The translations under genes were made by a program, and so were the position numbers. DNA of 64,000 bases from Endocalyx cinctus (lineage: Eukaryota > Ascomycota > Sordariomycetes > Amphisphaeriales > Apiosporaceae). Under the pieces are notes generated by a model. The model worked only from the letters and a program-made list of their open reading frames with translations. It did no database searches and had not been told where the DNA came from. The DNA is taken from the NCBI GenBank assembly GCA_001600455.1, contig BCKC01000004.1, positions 62,001 to 126,000 on the forward strand, read 5' to 3'. Shown one piece after another: positions 1 to 11,371 of this stretch. Position 1 is the first letter of the stretch. Every line of letters begins with the position of its first letter.

Positions 1-608
1 TTTAATAACTTTGAATACTCCGATGTCAACATCCATATCGGCTCGTTTGAATTGCCGGCCCATCAGCTAGTGCTCTCGGCTCAGAGCCCGTTCTTTCAAA
101 AGGCTCTCAATGGTAGCTTCCAAGAAAGCAAGACCAAGCGGTTCCGCTTCACGGATGGAAACACACATGCTTATTGGAGGGTATTTGAATATATGTACAC
201 GGGTAGTTACTCTGACGAAGCTAATAAGGTGATAGACGTAGAAGGTAAGCGGTTTTAACTCGTACTTAAGTTGGGGCTAACTTTTGTACAGATGATGAGG
301 AGCTGCTGAAAGACGTGCGCGTATACGTAATAGCCGACTTCTTTCTCATGGACGAATTGAAAGCTTATGCTCTCGCGAGATTCGAATCCAAACTTCAGCA
401 ACTTTGGGTTAGCGAACTATTTTTCGACTGTATCAGAGAGGTATATAGTTCTATCACAGCCGAGTCTGGGAAGGGGATGAGAGATGCTGTAGTCTGGGCT
501 GCAAAAGGACACTTGAAGGAGCTGTGGTTGAAGAAGGCGTTCCAGAGCCTTGTCCGCGAGGTCGGCGATTTTGCCGTGGACCTTATTACACAGTTACAAG
601 CGCGATAA
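1..608 (+). CDS. BTB/POZ domain protein, 5'-truncated by window edge, two exons
   Basis: The frame is open from base 1 with no start codon, so the gene begins upstream of the window. Exon 1 runs to 244. A 47-nt intron (245-291, GTAAGC...TTGTACAG) joins in frame to exon 2, 292-608, ending in TAA. The N-terminal part reads like the core of a BTB domain: YSDVNI, then LPAHQLVLSAQSPFF, then a YMYTGSY strand. The region after the intron (VIADFFLMDELKAYA) matches the usual helices that follow a BTB core. Fungal BTB proteins of this short type are often substrate adaptors or orphan expansions; the role here is unknown. Splice phase agrees on both sides. The family call is from motif memory. Confidence 0.8.
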
Positions 609-1810
609 ATAGACTAAATTTGCTAAGGCTATCTTACCTACGCTGATTTATTCTTACGTCTATCTATGGGGAATGACCGTGTGGAAATTTTAGATTCTTA
701 TATAGTGCTTTAATTAGTTTACTTAACAACGCGACGGGATATTTACTCCGCTTACAACACGTAGCTCGGTACTACGTGTGGCCTATACTATTACTCATAG
801 TTTCTAGCTTGGTGGTATGGGGGTGTAAGGGCTCATCTTGAACGGCAGGGTGTTTGTCAGGTTGGTCTCGTGTGCGTGCGAAGAAACGAGACGGGCGGGC
901 CAGAATTCGAAGTGGAACGAACGGAAAAGAATCACGAGATGAATCTGGCTATTATTCGTCGGTGAAGAGGTAGTATGCACTGCAACCTAGAGAGATATAA
1001 TGGGCGTGGTCGTTTGTATGCGTATTCTCGTTCGTCGTCGTTAACATAATGATTGAAGTGGCAGGCTTGGGATAAAGGGGGGGAAATGTGATAGAAAATT
1101 ACCGCTATTACTAATTAAGGATAGATCTTGCGATGCTTTTCATAGGAAAAAAAGCCTTAGCTTAGGTCTCAAATTAAGCGCTATTTTACATAGTGTTCAA
1201 GTCTACTACACAATATCGTTTTAGTAAATGGACAGGGCGTGATTTAGTTACCTCGCAGTATTTAGCGCAAGACCTTAAATTATCCGTCACTTCATTCGTT
1301 TCCAAGCTTACAAACTGTGCTCATAAAAGTTCGATTTAGTAAATTACTAATACTTATGTTTCACTCTCCCTTTATATATAACTGATATTAATCAAGAGCA
1401 TATACGAAAGTAAAAACAATATTAATGAAGGCTGCTTTACATAGTTGGAGATGGAGGATAGCGATACCATTGAAGTTCACCGGAGGCAGGTTGGAAGCTC
1501 TTGTTGCTGAGAAGAAAGCGCGACGCCTGAACTGGCTAGGAGTTCTTTTATTGCGGCCGCACAGCTGTTACATACGTCTCCCGGTCAGTTTTTTAATGAT
1601 AGTGATTGATCGCCAGTAAATCGTGGTACTCCAGCTTGGAACTCCGGAATCCCAAAAGTTACCGTGGCAAATGAGCCCATCTCTGCAACCGGCGACATGA
1701 GTAGGCCGATGTATTTGGGATCAGTATAACTTCTAACGAATTGCACCACACGATAGTGCTTTATACACTTTCATATCTGGATATCTGCCTCAAACCGCTT
1801 CATATCCTCC
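609..1810. other. AT-rich intergenic stretch, no supported gene
   Basis: I see no convincing reading frame. A 64-codon ORF at 1425-1619 has an ATG but no recognisable family and uneven codon use, so I leave it out as a gene. Confidence 0.4.
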
Positions 1811-2115
1811 TTTGGAAACCTACGAAACGTTACGGGAAAGATCGGCCTCCACCCCTACTTCCATGCCACCAGGAGGGCCGACACCGACCAATGCCAATAC
1901 GGACGCGGGTCGTAGACGTTGCGGCATATCCTCTTAGAATGCGGGGATTGGGTAGACGAGCGACAGCAAATATAGGCAAGTCAACAACCTTGTACAAATG
2001 TTAAACGCATTCTCTGTAGCTCAGCTATGAGAGTAAAGTAGCAAAGATGATCCTCGCGACAGCGCTCTTGGAGCAGTTCAGGGCAGTCCCATACACGATA
2101 TTTAAACATACATAG
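1811..2115 (+). pseudogene. Relic of LINE-type (Tad1-like) ORF2 C-terminus
   Basis: In frame 2 from 1811 the translation gives TGKIGLHPYFHATRRADTD, then CQYGRGS, a TAG stop, and TLRHILLECGDW. This is the C-terminal CxxG...RHxLLxC finger that follows the RNase H domain of fungal LINEs. Between there and 2047 the frame shifts. It then continues as KMILATALLEQFRAV to a TAG at 2113, the usual extreme tail of these proteins. The premature TAG could be a former CAG, consistent with RIP. No reverse transcriptase domain is visible upstream, so only the 3' tail survives, as expected for a 5'-truncated insertion. Known: family tail motif. Inferred: Tad1 affinity. Confidence 0.65.
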
Positions 2116-2458
2116 CATCGACGAGCGATAGTCAGTAGACAGAAATGCAGGTATAAAACGTATATAAAAACTACTGTTCGCCGCATAACCGCCTGGGGGC
2201 GGGTGGAACAGTCTATGATTTTTATTTTATATATATATATGAAGTTTTATTGTTTCGCTTACTAGTATCTAGTAACCTAAGCATCACTCATTAACTATGA
2301 TGTAAAATATTAGTTTTGACTGATAATAGATAGAATTGGCCTGCTAAAGTTTGAAAATTACTGATCAGTCATGTAGACGGCCGCTGATAGCACCAGTCTC
2401 TGCACTGGCGCTTGTTGGCCGTAAATAGTGCCATGGAATTGTCGCTACTGCCCCAGTC

Positions 2459-3445
2459 CTAGTCCTCGTCGCATTTTGTAAAGTAGTAGATAGGTCCTGC
2501 CACGTTGGTGACCACTCGCTCAGGGGCCGAGGGCGCCTCCTGGCAGTCAAGAAGTGGTGTGCTGGGCACAGATGCCAATCCCTCTTCCTCGACGGCTCCC
2601 TGGCGAGGAGTGACGGGCATGCCTGCCTGGCACGATACCTTGGGCGTCGCCGGGGCGCTATGCACGGTGATTTCATCACCGTTCGTGAATAAGTTGCCAT
2701 TTTCCGAGGGTTCGATGAAGCTATTCGAGTCAATGTGGCCAAGGTGATTCAGATTCGCCACGTCATCGTTGCATTCTGCCGCGATGATCGTGCTCGAGTC
2801 ATCGGACTTAAGACCGTCGGGATCCACATCACGGCGGTCCACATCGTCACTCTGGAACTCCTCAAACTTTCTCTTGAAGCCCAGTTTCAGCTCCACCTTT
2901 GTAAGGGGCCTTGCTTTCCAAGGTACCGTCGGACCTATCAAGATGGTTTGGTCGGTCCTCTCGCTTGGGCCCAGAGAGAGGAACGCGAGACACTTACTCG
3001 CGCTCCAACGTTTCTCGGTGTTTCGCAGCAGCATCCCCCTAAGGAGAGGCCGATATTCCCCATCACACCTAGCCTCAATGAGCCTATCGACATGGTGCAT
3101 CCACGTCTGTACATCGGCAGACGACTGCGGAACCCTTCCACCAAGAGGATGATCGCAAAAGGGATCATGACCTGTCAAACACTCTAAAAATAGGACACCG
3201 AGGGAGAAGATGTCGGCTTTTTCGTCGTAAGACCCACCATCTAGGATCCCAGGCGCGCAGAAGAAATGGGTCCCCTGTACTCCCTCCACGCGGCGGTCAG
3301 TGTGCGTCGCCCCACCGTGGTCGGTAAACGAATAGATCAATCGACCCGCGACTTCGTGCGCTAACACATTAGCAGGCTTTATATCGCGATGCATGATGTC
3401 GTTGCTGTGAAGGTACAACGTGGCACTCGAGAGCTGCAGCATCAT
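2459..3445 (-). pseudogene. C-lobe of a protein kinase-like protein, N-lobe missing
   Basis: The frame contains the catalytic loop HRDIKPAN (residues 19-26 from the ATG at 3445). The metal-binding DFG appears as DHG (42-44) and the APE motif as APG; SLGVLFLECLTG of helix F follows. The C-terminal half is acidic and low-complexity, ending at TAG 2459. The same frame stays open upstream to about 3526, where a TAA stops it. A short ATG frame (3545-3480) overlaps in another phase, so the 5' end may be frame-shifted. No glycine loop or VAIK lysine is seen. With DFG and APE both altered it is either a pseudokinase or a decayed kinase; I favour decay. It has no clear gene partner nearby. Confidence 0.55.
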
Positions 3446-3526
3446 ATCCTCCTTGTCCTCAAGGGTGCGTGGGCGTTTATTTGCGAGGCTCGTCTCCGTT
3501 CCCGCGGTATGCTCTCGCGACAGCTT

Positions 3527-4641
3527 TTATTGCGTCGCTCATTTCTCTGCTGTTGACATGCCCCTCCTTCTATATCTTTAGTGTAATAAGGTCTCGGATA
3601 ACCAGATGCTTGTCTACTGGCGGAAAAATCACGGCTCGTTGATGATTTGGGATATTGATGACGACTTGATGGGTTTGTAGCAACCCGGGAGCTTGAATGG
3701 TGGCGTGCAACTGGGCTGGTTGCCCTCAGATGTTGGGTGTAAACTATTGATGTGCGCCGGCGATAACTAGGCTTCGAATATTTCGGGGGCGAGATGCAAC
3801 ACAGAGCGTATAGTATACTGTGCATCTCTGATGGGTTTGCTTTGCATTTAGTTTGTTTGTTTCAAGTGCAGTATGTACTGTACATTCTGCGTATGCACAT
3901 ATCTGAGATATTCCTTCGTTAGTTCCGAATAGTAGTTGCGCTGAGTAGATCGCAGCCTTTATTGACCAGATCATATGTCGCACACCACGGTGCAATCAGA
4001 GTACATTCTGGATGCGCACTAAACAAGGGCTAAAACGGCTCTCCCAGAAATTGCACAGATATCTCGAAACCGGCTCTAATATTAAGTAATATTTCAGATC
4101 CAATTGCAGCTCAAAAGACTCCGGTCAATTTCTGTAATATCCACAATAAGATTTTAATACGTCGAGACTCTTCGAAGTACCAAAATGCGTTCCTTGACCT
4201 AGTAGTGCCCTAAACGACTCGTAATGCATAGGTTTAGTGTATGTACGCAAACCGTATGTAACTTTGACCGTTCAACACCAAAAGTCCTTCAACGACTCTT
4301 CGATAATATTCATGATGTCGAAGTCTCTATCAGTCAATAAGCCACCAAACCAGCGTGCACGGGTGACTCATCTAGCCACAACACCTAAACAGTCGCGTGT
4401 AGTGTGGAGTTAACCGATCTTAGACTTACGTATAGTTGGGCTTATCCAAAAGTGCATCGAGAGATCCTGTTATCCTTGTATAACGGTCCGAGAAGCTGAT
4501 ACGGCACTTCAGATATGCTCTAGGCTGGTCGAAAGACTGAAGTTGCTGATTCCCCATCTTGATCCTCCCCGTAACCTGTCTTTTGAGACGAAAGAGAGTT
4601 CAGTTTTCATTTCGGCAGAAGGGCCGAGGAAAGCCGTCAAC
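3527..4641. other. Intergenic, AT-rich, short palindromes only
   Basis: No supported gene. It contains one copy of the self-complementary GTACTGTAC-type motif (about 3870-3885) that recurs elsewhere in the window. Confidence 0.4.
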
Positions 4642-5400
4642 ATGGCCTTTACGGGTTGCCTCGCTCAAACAGCTTCTCTCTTCTTCGGCTACTTCAGCTT
4701 CATGGTAGCCACTCCGTCATGCCTAGAATGGAAATTCTGCGGCACGGCCGAAGCCACCGCGAGCGCTGCAATGGCATTTGAAGCCGCCTACAATAGTACA
4801 CTAGCCTTAGCTGCAAGGAACTGCAGAGCTTCCGAGAGACGCAGCTACTGTCTGGGGGTTGCTCACGGGCTAGATTCGCTGGCGGATAGAGTGAAACGGG
4901 GGGTTGGTCTGGTCACAGGACTTGAGAACCAGGTACAGAAGCACTGCGAGCGCCATAGAGAGCTAGTGGAGCTCATACATACTGCACGCAATTCGGAGGA
5001 GTACGGCCTCTCCTTAGCTCACAGCGTTCGGGAGCTGCGAGACCAGGAAAAAGCATACCAAGCAACGCAGCAGGCGCACCACAGACAAATAAGCACCCAA
5101 TTCAACACCCAATTCAGCACTCAATCCACGATAGACCAAGCTTCCGGCGTAGACGTGACATTTATAAGAAGAAGCAGTGGTAAATGGAGGTCACGGACTA
5201 TTTTTGAGAGGAGGGCAGCAGGGTCATTTTCGAGCCAGCAGTTGAGGAGTCTCAGACAATATCAAAGAAGAATCGCAATCCGGGCAAAACACCTGAAGCG
5301 GGAAAACGAAATATTTGCTTCTTACTTGGCTGGGGAAATTGACCCAAAGTATGATGGAAACGAGTCAAACCAGCCAGCACATAAGGTAAGGAAGGAGTGA
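4642..5400 (+). CDS. Hypothetical protein, 252 aa, helical/coiled-coil
   Basis: The first ATG in the open frame is at 4642; the upstream part of the frame lacks an ATG. The N-terminus MAFTGCLAQTASLFFGYFSF is mildly hydrophobic and could be a short membrane or signal segment. Residues about 40-150 are rich in Ala/Glu/Arg with Cys at several positions and look helical, and a QFNTQFSTQ-type repeat follows. The C-terminal 80 residues are strongly basic (RRSSGKWRS, QYQRRIAIRAKHLKREN). I do not recognise a family. Codon use is GC-richer than the flanks and there is no stop over 252 codons, which supports a real gene. It could be a nuclear or membrane-associated orphan. Confidence 0.5.
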   Translation: MAFTGCLAQTASLFFGYFSFMVATPSCLEWKFCGTAEATASAAMAFEAAYNSTLALAARNCRASERRSYCLGVAHGLDSLADRVKRGVGLVTGLENQVQKHCERHRELVELIHTARNSEEYGLSLAHSVRELRDQEKAYQATQQAHHRQISTQFNTQFSTQSTIDQASGVDVTFIRRSSGKWRSRTIFERRAAGSFSSQQLRSLRQYQRRIAIRAKHLKRENEIFASYLAGEIDPKYDGNESNQPAHKVRKE

Positions 5401-5757
5401 CTATTCGATATGGAGGTCAAATACTTATCGTTTCATCTAGTGCCAATCACGAAATTGCTCGATGCCTAAAAATCTTGTGCCTTACTGGAAAGGGTGGAGG
5501 GATGCTTGTGAAATAGAGATTAGTCGTAAGCGACTAGATTATTAGGAAGATCGGCAAGCGCGAATACAAACGAGCGGGAAGAGGGTATCCCACATATGCT
5601 GCTAGTCTCAGATTAGACAGAAGAAACCCACGAGCAATTGGATGTACACTACTGACGAGTTATGAATGAACCGCTCCAAACGGATATCTGCGTACTTCAG
5701 TAGGCTGATACTTTACTCGGTCACTAGCTTCAAAATGATTTATAATATAGAAGTAAT

Positions 5758-6042
5758 TCATAGGGCATATATATTAAATAGTATTCCCAGAATCAGATTC
5801 CTATACTGTAATTTTGGAGTCCTATCACGATAATGTATAATATTCCCTTGTTTGAAGAAGTTGACCGTATGTCCGGGTGCGATAAATGTAAACGAGTTCT
5901 GTGGGTTTTTAAGGTTTAAATTATCCTTTGGAACAGGTATGGTTAGACGAGATCTGCCTCCCATCCGGCGGTTATCTTCGACCTTTTCCTGGAGCTTAAC
6001 ATTCTCCTGGTTGACGGACTTGATGATTTCTTCAGGTTTCAT
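5758..6042 (-). CDS. Small hypothetical protein, 94 aa
   Basis: The ATG at 6042 opens MKPEEIIKSVNQENVKLQEK, a short acidic coiled-coil-like start. A KDNLNLKNPQNSFTFI stretch and a hydrophobic C-terminus (YRNLILGILFNIYAL) follow. The open frame extends upstream to 6147 only through a TTG. I recognise no family. Codon use is mixed, so it could be a single exon of a larger gene or a chance ORF. Confidence 0.3.
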   Translation of the reverse strand: MKPEEIIKSVNQENVKLQEKVEDNRRMGGRSRLTIPVPKDNLNLKNPQNSFTFIAPGHTVNFFKQGNIIHYRDRTPKLQYRNLILGILFNIYAL

Positions 6043-6147
6043 GGTTGTTGGACTGGCTGGAAGTCGAATTGGATAGATTATGACCAAGGTGGTGGTCGTC
6101 GAACCGAGATGTCTTGGTGTGAGGGGAAAATTCGTCGTTTCTGGCAA

Positions 6148-7098
6148 AATCGATAAGCAATTGAAGTGGACAATTTATGTTCTGGTTGTGAAGGAAAACA
6201 GGGCTGTGAGATGGAAGGTACTATATAAAGATACCCTATGGATTACTTTATAACTTTATTCCTTCCAAAGTTTTTTTTTGCTTAATTCTTTGGGGACTTG
6301 AACCTTGATGACGTATTTAAGGTGACTAATAAAAAACCAAACATTATAAGGGTGTTACTATTTAGGGTAATTTACTTTAGGCTACCTGTGCTAGAACTAG
6401 CTTTATCTGCGATTATCAATCTTATCTAATATACGTAGTGCAGACGACGAAGGACTCATATTTAGTACTTAATACTTAGTATAAGCTTTCCGCTCACTGA
6501 ATTAGTACTTAGTACATCCACTAAATTTAATGTGGTAGTGTCGGCAACGAAATATACTATAAGCTTAAAAGAAAGCTGAACCCTAAGCCCTCACACCTGA
6601 TGACGTTGCCGAGGTGGGTCTTTGTGGCTTTTCAGCCATAAAAAAGTGACTTGGGTATATAATGAAACTCGGCCTCCGGTCACGAATAATTTTTTTTCCG
6701 ATCATATGTTACCTGAATCTAGGATAGTAGCATAGGGTAGGGAGAAGTGAACCATGAACCACAAATCTATGGACTGATGTCCTTAAAGGACCGATCTCTG
6801 CAGGCTAGTAAAATTTCGATGTCATATAAAATGCACTGCCACACACGAAATACATGTCCTTCTAAGGGTAAAGCGAGCATATTACGGTAGGGCATGTTGA
6901 ATTGTTCATCTAATCTGAGGCCCAAGTATGCAAGGCTTCGTCTTGATATCCCTAATAACGCCTAGGTAGGGACTTAGGAAAATTTTCGGGTTTTCTACTT
7001 AAGTAATGATGGGTAGGTATCATAAAATTAAACTTATTATATTCACAGATCGTTTAGAATACGATCTACTTTTATTTCTAGTTTAATCTCAGCTCAGA
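6148..7098. other. AT-rich intergenic stretch
   Basis: No gene seen. It has a local short repeat of TTAGTACTTAGTAC-like units around 6455-6520. Confidence 0.4.
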
Positions 7099-7435
7099 AT
7101 GGTTGAACCAGGACGAGATTATTGTTATAGCATGAAAACTATCAACATCGTGTTCCTGATCGTCTCCACAGCTGTCTTTTTAGTTCGGACCTTCTCGAAA
7201 TGTATGTTTTTGAAGAAAAATACGCCATGGCATAATTTCAGCCTCGATGATATTTTATCGACATTAGCATATGTACGTGAATTAAGATTATTCCGCTCCC
7301 TAGGAGATAAAAGGTGGATACGATCCTGAAATTGGTGGCTCACGCTGACCAAAATTTAAAAACACTATTCAGTTAGGTTTCGTGGTTCTCACGATACCGT
7401 CATTCATATGTCAGTAATTGCCGACTATTAAATTT

Positions 7436-7472
<37 letters not shown>

Positions 7473-8944
7473 CTTCTCCCTCTGCCCTTCTCCCTTTCCC
7501 TCTCTCTTTCCCAACTAATAAGGTGAGATATTAGGCTAACTCAGCTGAATATAGTAGCCGAAAACAAGGCCTTGTCCCCCGATAGTTATGCACCACACGA
7601 GTCTTCGAAGATCGTGGAGAATGTATGTGAAGTTACGGATCGTGTAGTGATAGTCCCCTCTTCGTCTTCCCCATTTTCCTTCCTTTTAATACTAACAACG
7701 GATATCATTTTCCCCTTATAGTCCATCCGAACCTTCTCAGCTTTATTCTCATTGTGTTTGGTACTGGTAAAACTATCTCTCTGGTGCCTGCATCAGAAGA
7801 TCTTCTCTGTCGGCTGGCCCCGATTACGGTACTGGTGGTGGATTAACTTGGTCTCAGTCATTGTCGCCAATTTGGCCCTACTGATCCTATATTCGATCCC
7901 GATCGCTTCCGCAAAGGTTTTGGAGGATGATGATGATGCTATGTATAGCCAGACCCATACTTACATAAAACCGTGGTGCAGCGTCGTGAGCGCCGCTTCG
8001 GATCTACTCCTACTCGTTTGCACCTTGCCGGTCCTCTTCAACTTGCATATTTCATCTTTAGCAAAATGGAAGCTCATCGCTATTTTCACAATACGTTCTT
8101 CGTAAGGTGTGTTTGTTCACGGAAGGAGATAATCTATACATAAGAAGATCGCCTTCCTCGACAATCCTCTTTTGTCTCTTCCTTGAAAGAAAGCTAATGT
8201 TGATCGATAATGAGTATTGCTGAATCCTTCCCACTTTTTTTTTTTTTTTTTCAAAAAAAAAAAAAACCCCCCCCCACACTCTAAAATAACTTAACTCCGA
8301 TATTTCCCTCGAATATTTTATTCTATAGATTTTTTTCCGCTTTAAAAAGAACGTTATGTTTTCTACTATCTCAACTCCATTTTTATTATAACCTCAAAAC
8401 TTCCTATTATGACATCTATTCCTGACCAACTTCCCTCCCTCCTTATTTAGTTATAATTAAAAATTTTTTTGCCATTTTCACTCTTAATAATGAGTACACC
8501 CTGTTTATTCCAGTATCCTAATCTATCAATAGAACCTTTATTATCTCCATAATCCGCGCCGTGTTCGTGAAGATTTCCTTAAACTGGGACGGCGGGCTCG
8601 GACTCTTCGTCGACTGCGCCCTAGCGGAGAGCGAGATCTTGGCCGGTTTTATATGTGCCTGCTTACCCGTCATGTATCCTCTCCTGAAGAGAAGCAGCAG
8701 CGCCTTTCGCACCACCAGTCAGAACTTATTATTAAGAGGACGACAACATTTATCAGTACAAGACATCATAAGAAAGGAAGGAAAGACGAAGAATAAAGAC
8801 GCTTTTACCGTGTATGATAATAGTAACTTCTTTCCATCGCCTCTCGACCTACAACAAGAAAAGTACGAAAGCTTGCCGTCTCCCGGCGACGAAACAATTC
8901 AGTGGCCATCGAAAGCTCACATTTGGGAAATTAATATTGTCTAG
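7099..8944 (+). CDS. PTH11-like / rhodopsin-domain integral membrane protein, four exons
   Basis: My spliced model is exons 7099-7272, 7545-7622, 7722-8101 and 8533-8944, total 1,044 nt, 347 aa, with all phases consistent. Exon 1 gives a transmembrane segment followed by RTFSKC...FSLDDIL, the R(x)n-LDD pattern at the start of fungal rhodopsin-domain (PTH11-like) receptors. Exon 3 starts FSALFSLCLVLVKLSLW, the KLSL helix with FYxRIF-like follow-up, and contains two further membrane helices. Exon 4 carries FIISIIRAVFVK and AESEILAGFICACLPVMYPLL, matching the family's E-n-(A/G)-x-I-C-A-C-L-P-x-L-x-P motif. The C-tail is cytosolic and basic. Such proteins sit in the plasma membrane and are suspected surface-sensing receptors. 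Intron 1 holds a CT microsatellite and intron 3 long homopolymers. The gene appears intact; family assignment is from motif memory. Confidence 0.75.
7438..7508. repeat. (CT)n microsatellite inside intron 1
   Basis: About 30 nt of pure CT dinucleotides, then imperfect TCTGCCCTTCTCCC units. It lies in intron 1 of the PTH11-like gene and supplies the polypyrimidine upstream of the acceptor. Confidence 0.9.
8233..8276. repeat. Juxtaposed T, A and C homopolymer runs
   Basis: A run of 17 T, one C, 14 A and 9 C in direct succession within intron 3. The T and A tracts can fold as a hairpin. It may also be an assembly or sequencing artefact, since such runs are error-prone. Confidence 0.85.
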
Positions 8945-9604
8945 AGGTTGGAAAATATCGCGTTAGCTGGTGAACTGGCGTGTCCTTACCTGCCATTTTA
9001 GCGTTCGTGTTACAAAAAAAAAAAAAAAGAAACTACTGCCTTAAAGCACCATGGGTATTTAATATAAAAGCCCGTTGGACGGCTACTAGATGGTTTCATT
9101 CTTTATCCGGAAATGGTGCTTGTTTTATTTCTTATAACACCCGTTTCGCTATATGAAAGAAAACAGAGGTCTATTGTTTTCGGCCACTTTATGAATCGCG
9201 AAATTTGAGAAATGATGTTTATCGCTACTTGTTTTTTTTCCCGCTTTCGCTATCGCACAACCCCATGGTCATCATGGTCGGTTATGATAGAAGCTTGACT
9301 GTGCACCGCGGAGGATACAGATGCTCTGAATGTTGTAAACGCTGTTCTAAATTCTCTGCGAAGATGCGCATGCTCTTCCCAAAGTTGGGCTACTTGTAAA
9401 TCGGCGGCCATTCTCCGTTGAAGAGGACGTGACCAGATGATTTCGTTGTATCGCGTAGATGCGTCCGATTTATCAAGAAAATTTTTCACTAAGAAAAAAT
9501 AGCAGAGCCGGGGTTTTAGCTACAACCCCAAGTAGGTCTACGCTGTAGTATAGTATTATAGTATCGTTGGTTCGCTTACGCACCACGTCTACTTTGTTAA
9601 GGTC
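8945..9604. other. Intergenic; weak minus-strand frame
   Basis: A minus-strand frame at 9250-9489 (RPLQRRMAADLQVAQLW... ) has plausible codon use but only a GTG start and no family match. I list it here rather than as a gene. A 15-nt A run lies near 9013. Confidence 0.35.
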
Positions 9605-10351
9605 ATGAACTTCCTATCTAGACCTACAACATCCGGATTAAATCCCATCGAACGTCTGAATGACCCCACTAGCGTCCTGGTGAATATATCCAGCGAGGGG
9701 ATCCCCCTCTGCCTGAACATGAGTAACACGATCTCAGCAGAAGTAAGAGGTGGGAGCTTGGACCTGACATCAACTACTATGGTGTTGACCAAGTCGCTCA
9801 TCTTCGTCTTCCTGATTCTCTCCTGCTTTGCATACTCGACGGTGGTCCTGGTGGGCTTGGTGATCACCCTCTCGGTCTCGAAGTTCCACGACGAGTACAT
9901 GACTATCTCGACACACAGCTGAACATGGGTATCTACCCGAGTGGTTCCTGAACGAGTAGGCACAGATCAACACACCATCAACAACGACATGGGCAAGTGC
10001 GTGACCACGACCGACTTCGTCAGCATATTCACCAAGATGAGTTGGTTCGTCGACAAGATAATGAAGGCCAACATCAAGCCGTACACCAACACGAATGTAG
10101 ATGCCCTCGTTCTGACGGAGCTGATATCGATGAACAACGAGAGTATGAGATGCAATCACACATCGACTAGAGACAGGAACAGGCTGTGCTATGAGAGGAC
10201 ACCGGACGACTGGAAATCCATACCGACCACGGTTGAGCAGATGGTCGCCAACTTCGCATCCATGATGGGCGATAGCATGATTGTGAGAGAGAATGAGGTC
10301 ATGTGTTCCACTATGGTCGATATAATGAAGGGACCTGAGGCTCCAGTTTAA
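9605..10351 (+). pseudogene. GC-rich single-pass membrane protein, one internal stop
   Basis: One frame runs from ATG 9605 to TAA 10351, interrupted only by TGA at 9920-9922; a CGA there would restore it, a C-to-T change. Third codon positions are strongly C/G on the plus strand and not on the minus strand, which decides the orientation against the overlapping minus ORFs. Residues about 62-90 are a strong membrane segment (KSLIFVFLILSCFAYS onward). The C-terminal soluble half contains DFVSIFTKMSWFVDKIMK and RLCYERTPDDWKSIP. I recognise no family. The composition differs sharply from the AT-rich flanks, which hints at separate origin. An intron around the stop is possible, but only about 31 nt could be removed. 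Confidence 0.5.
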
Positions 10352-11371
10352 CTATTGGGAAAAGCAATTACGCAAGGCCTTATATGGCAGCCACCGTAGC
10401 ACACCAGTACAGTATGCTGTGACGGTAGCCGGCTGTTGAAGTATCTATTCAGATTTCTTATGCCGATGTTGTGGGCATTATGAGTGAAATATTTATGTAG
10501 TATGGGCTGTACCTCTTGGTAAAGCAAGCGATAAGTAAAAACGAGGCTAAATATTCTTTTACGTATCCGCCCCGAGCAAAGTTTAATCGGGCCTCTCGGT
10601 ATAAGAAATATGTATATTATATTACGTATTTATGTAAAAACAAGCCAGTAGACGTTATTATATAATATTAGGGTAGTTTTACCTGGAGGTAATATTTTAA
10701 AGGTAGATTGGGGTTCCATCACGGTGAGGAGATATGTCCTTCATAAAGTAAAACGTTTTGAGGCTTAGTAAGGGGGAGAAAATATAAAATAAAAAATACC
10801 AAGGGAACAGATTACAGGAGTTAAGATCGATATTAATGAGTGCTCTGAAGGTAGTAAACTGGCTATCAAAGTTAGAGATACAGAGTGTATTTATATACCA
10901 TCCTTCGAGCTTACTAAGGTAAGAATAGTTAATTAATACTTTCAGATAAAGAGATTGAAAACACTTAATAGAACCGGATAGCGCGGACCGATTATCAGAC
11001 GCACCCACCTAGATATTACCCCACTAAAGCCCGCAACCACCATAAAATTTGGGTTAGTAGTTCATGGAGCGGCCCGCGCTTACAGGATACTCACTAAACC
11101 CACTATAATTACTGCAATCATCGCAGCCTATACAATTCGATTGACGATGCAATTGACAAATAACAGCTCTCAAGATAAGATAAGCCCTGCCCCACACTGG
11201 GGAGCAACGCTTCGCGAGATAACTACTACCACGACTTGCTCCATTTCATCATCGTAAAGATACACATATAATATAAAGCCTTGCAAAACATCTTTAAAGG
11301 CCAACCCCTACTACATTTAACATATATAATATCTTATCTAGTAACTATTGATTCTTTTTTTTTTTTTTTTT
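10352..11371. other. AT-rich gene-free stretch
   Basis: No supported gene on either strand. It ends in an 18-nt T run near 11355. Confidence 0.4.

Noticed and set aside
1425..1619. 64-aa ORF upstream of the LINE relic
   Set aside because: Not similar to LINE proteins and without coding bias.
2505..3187. Plus-strand ORFs of 80-150 codons
   Set aside because: They are shadows of the minus-strand kinase frame, which carries recognisable motifs.
9589..10159. Minus-strand genes at 9589-9963 and 9770-10159
   Set aside because: Third-position composition favours the plus-strand frame; the minus frames shift and match nothing I know.
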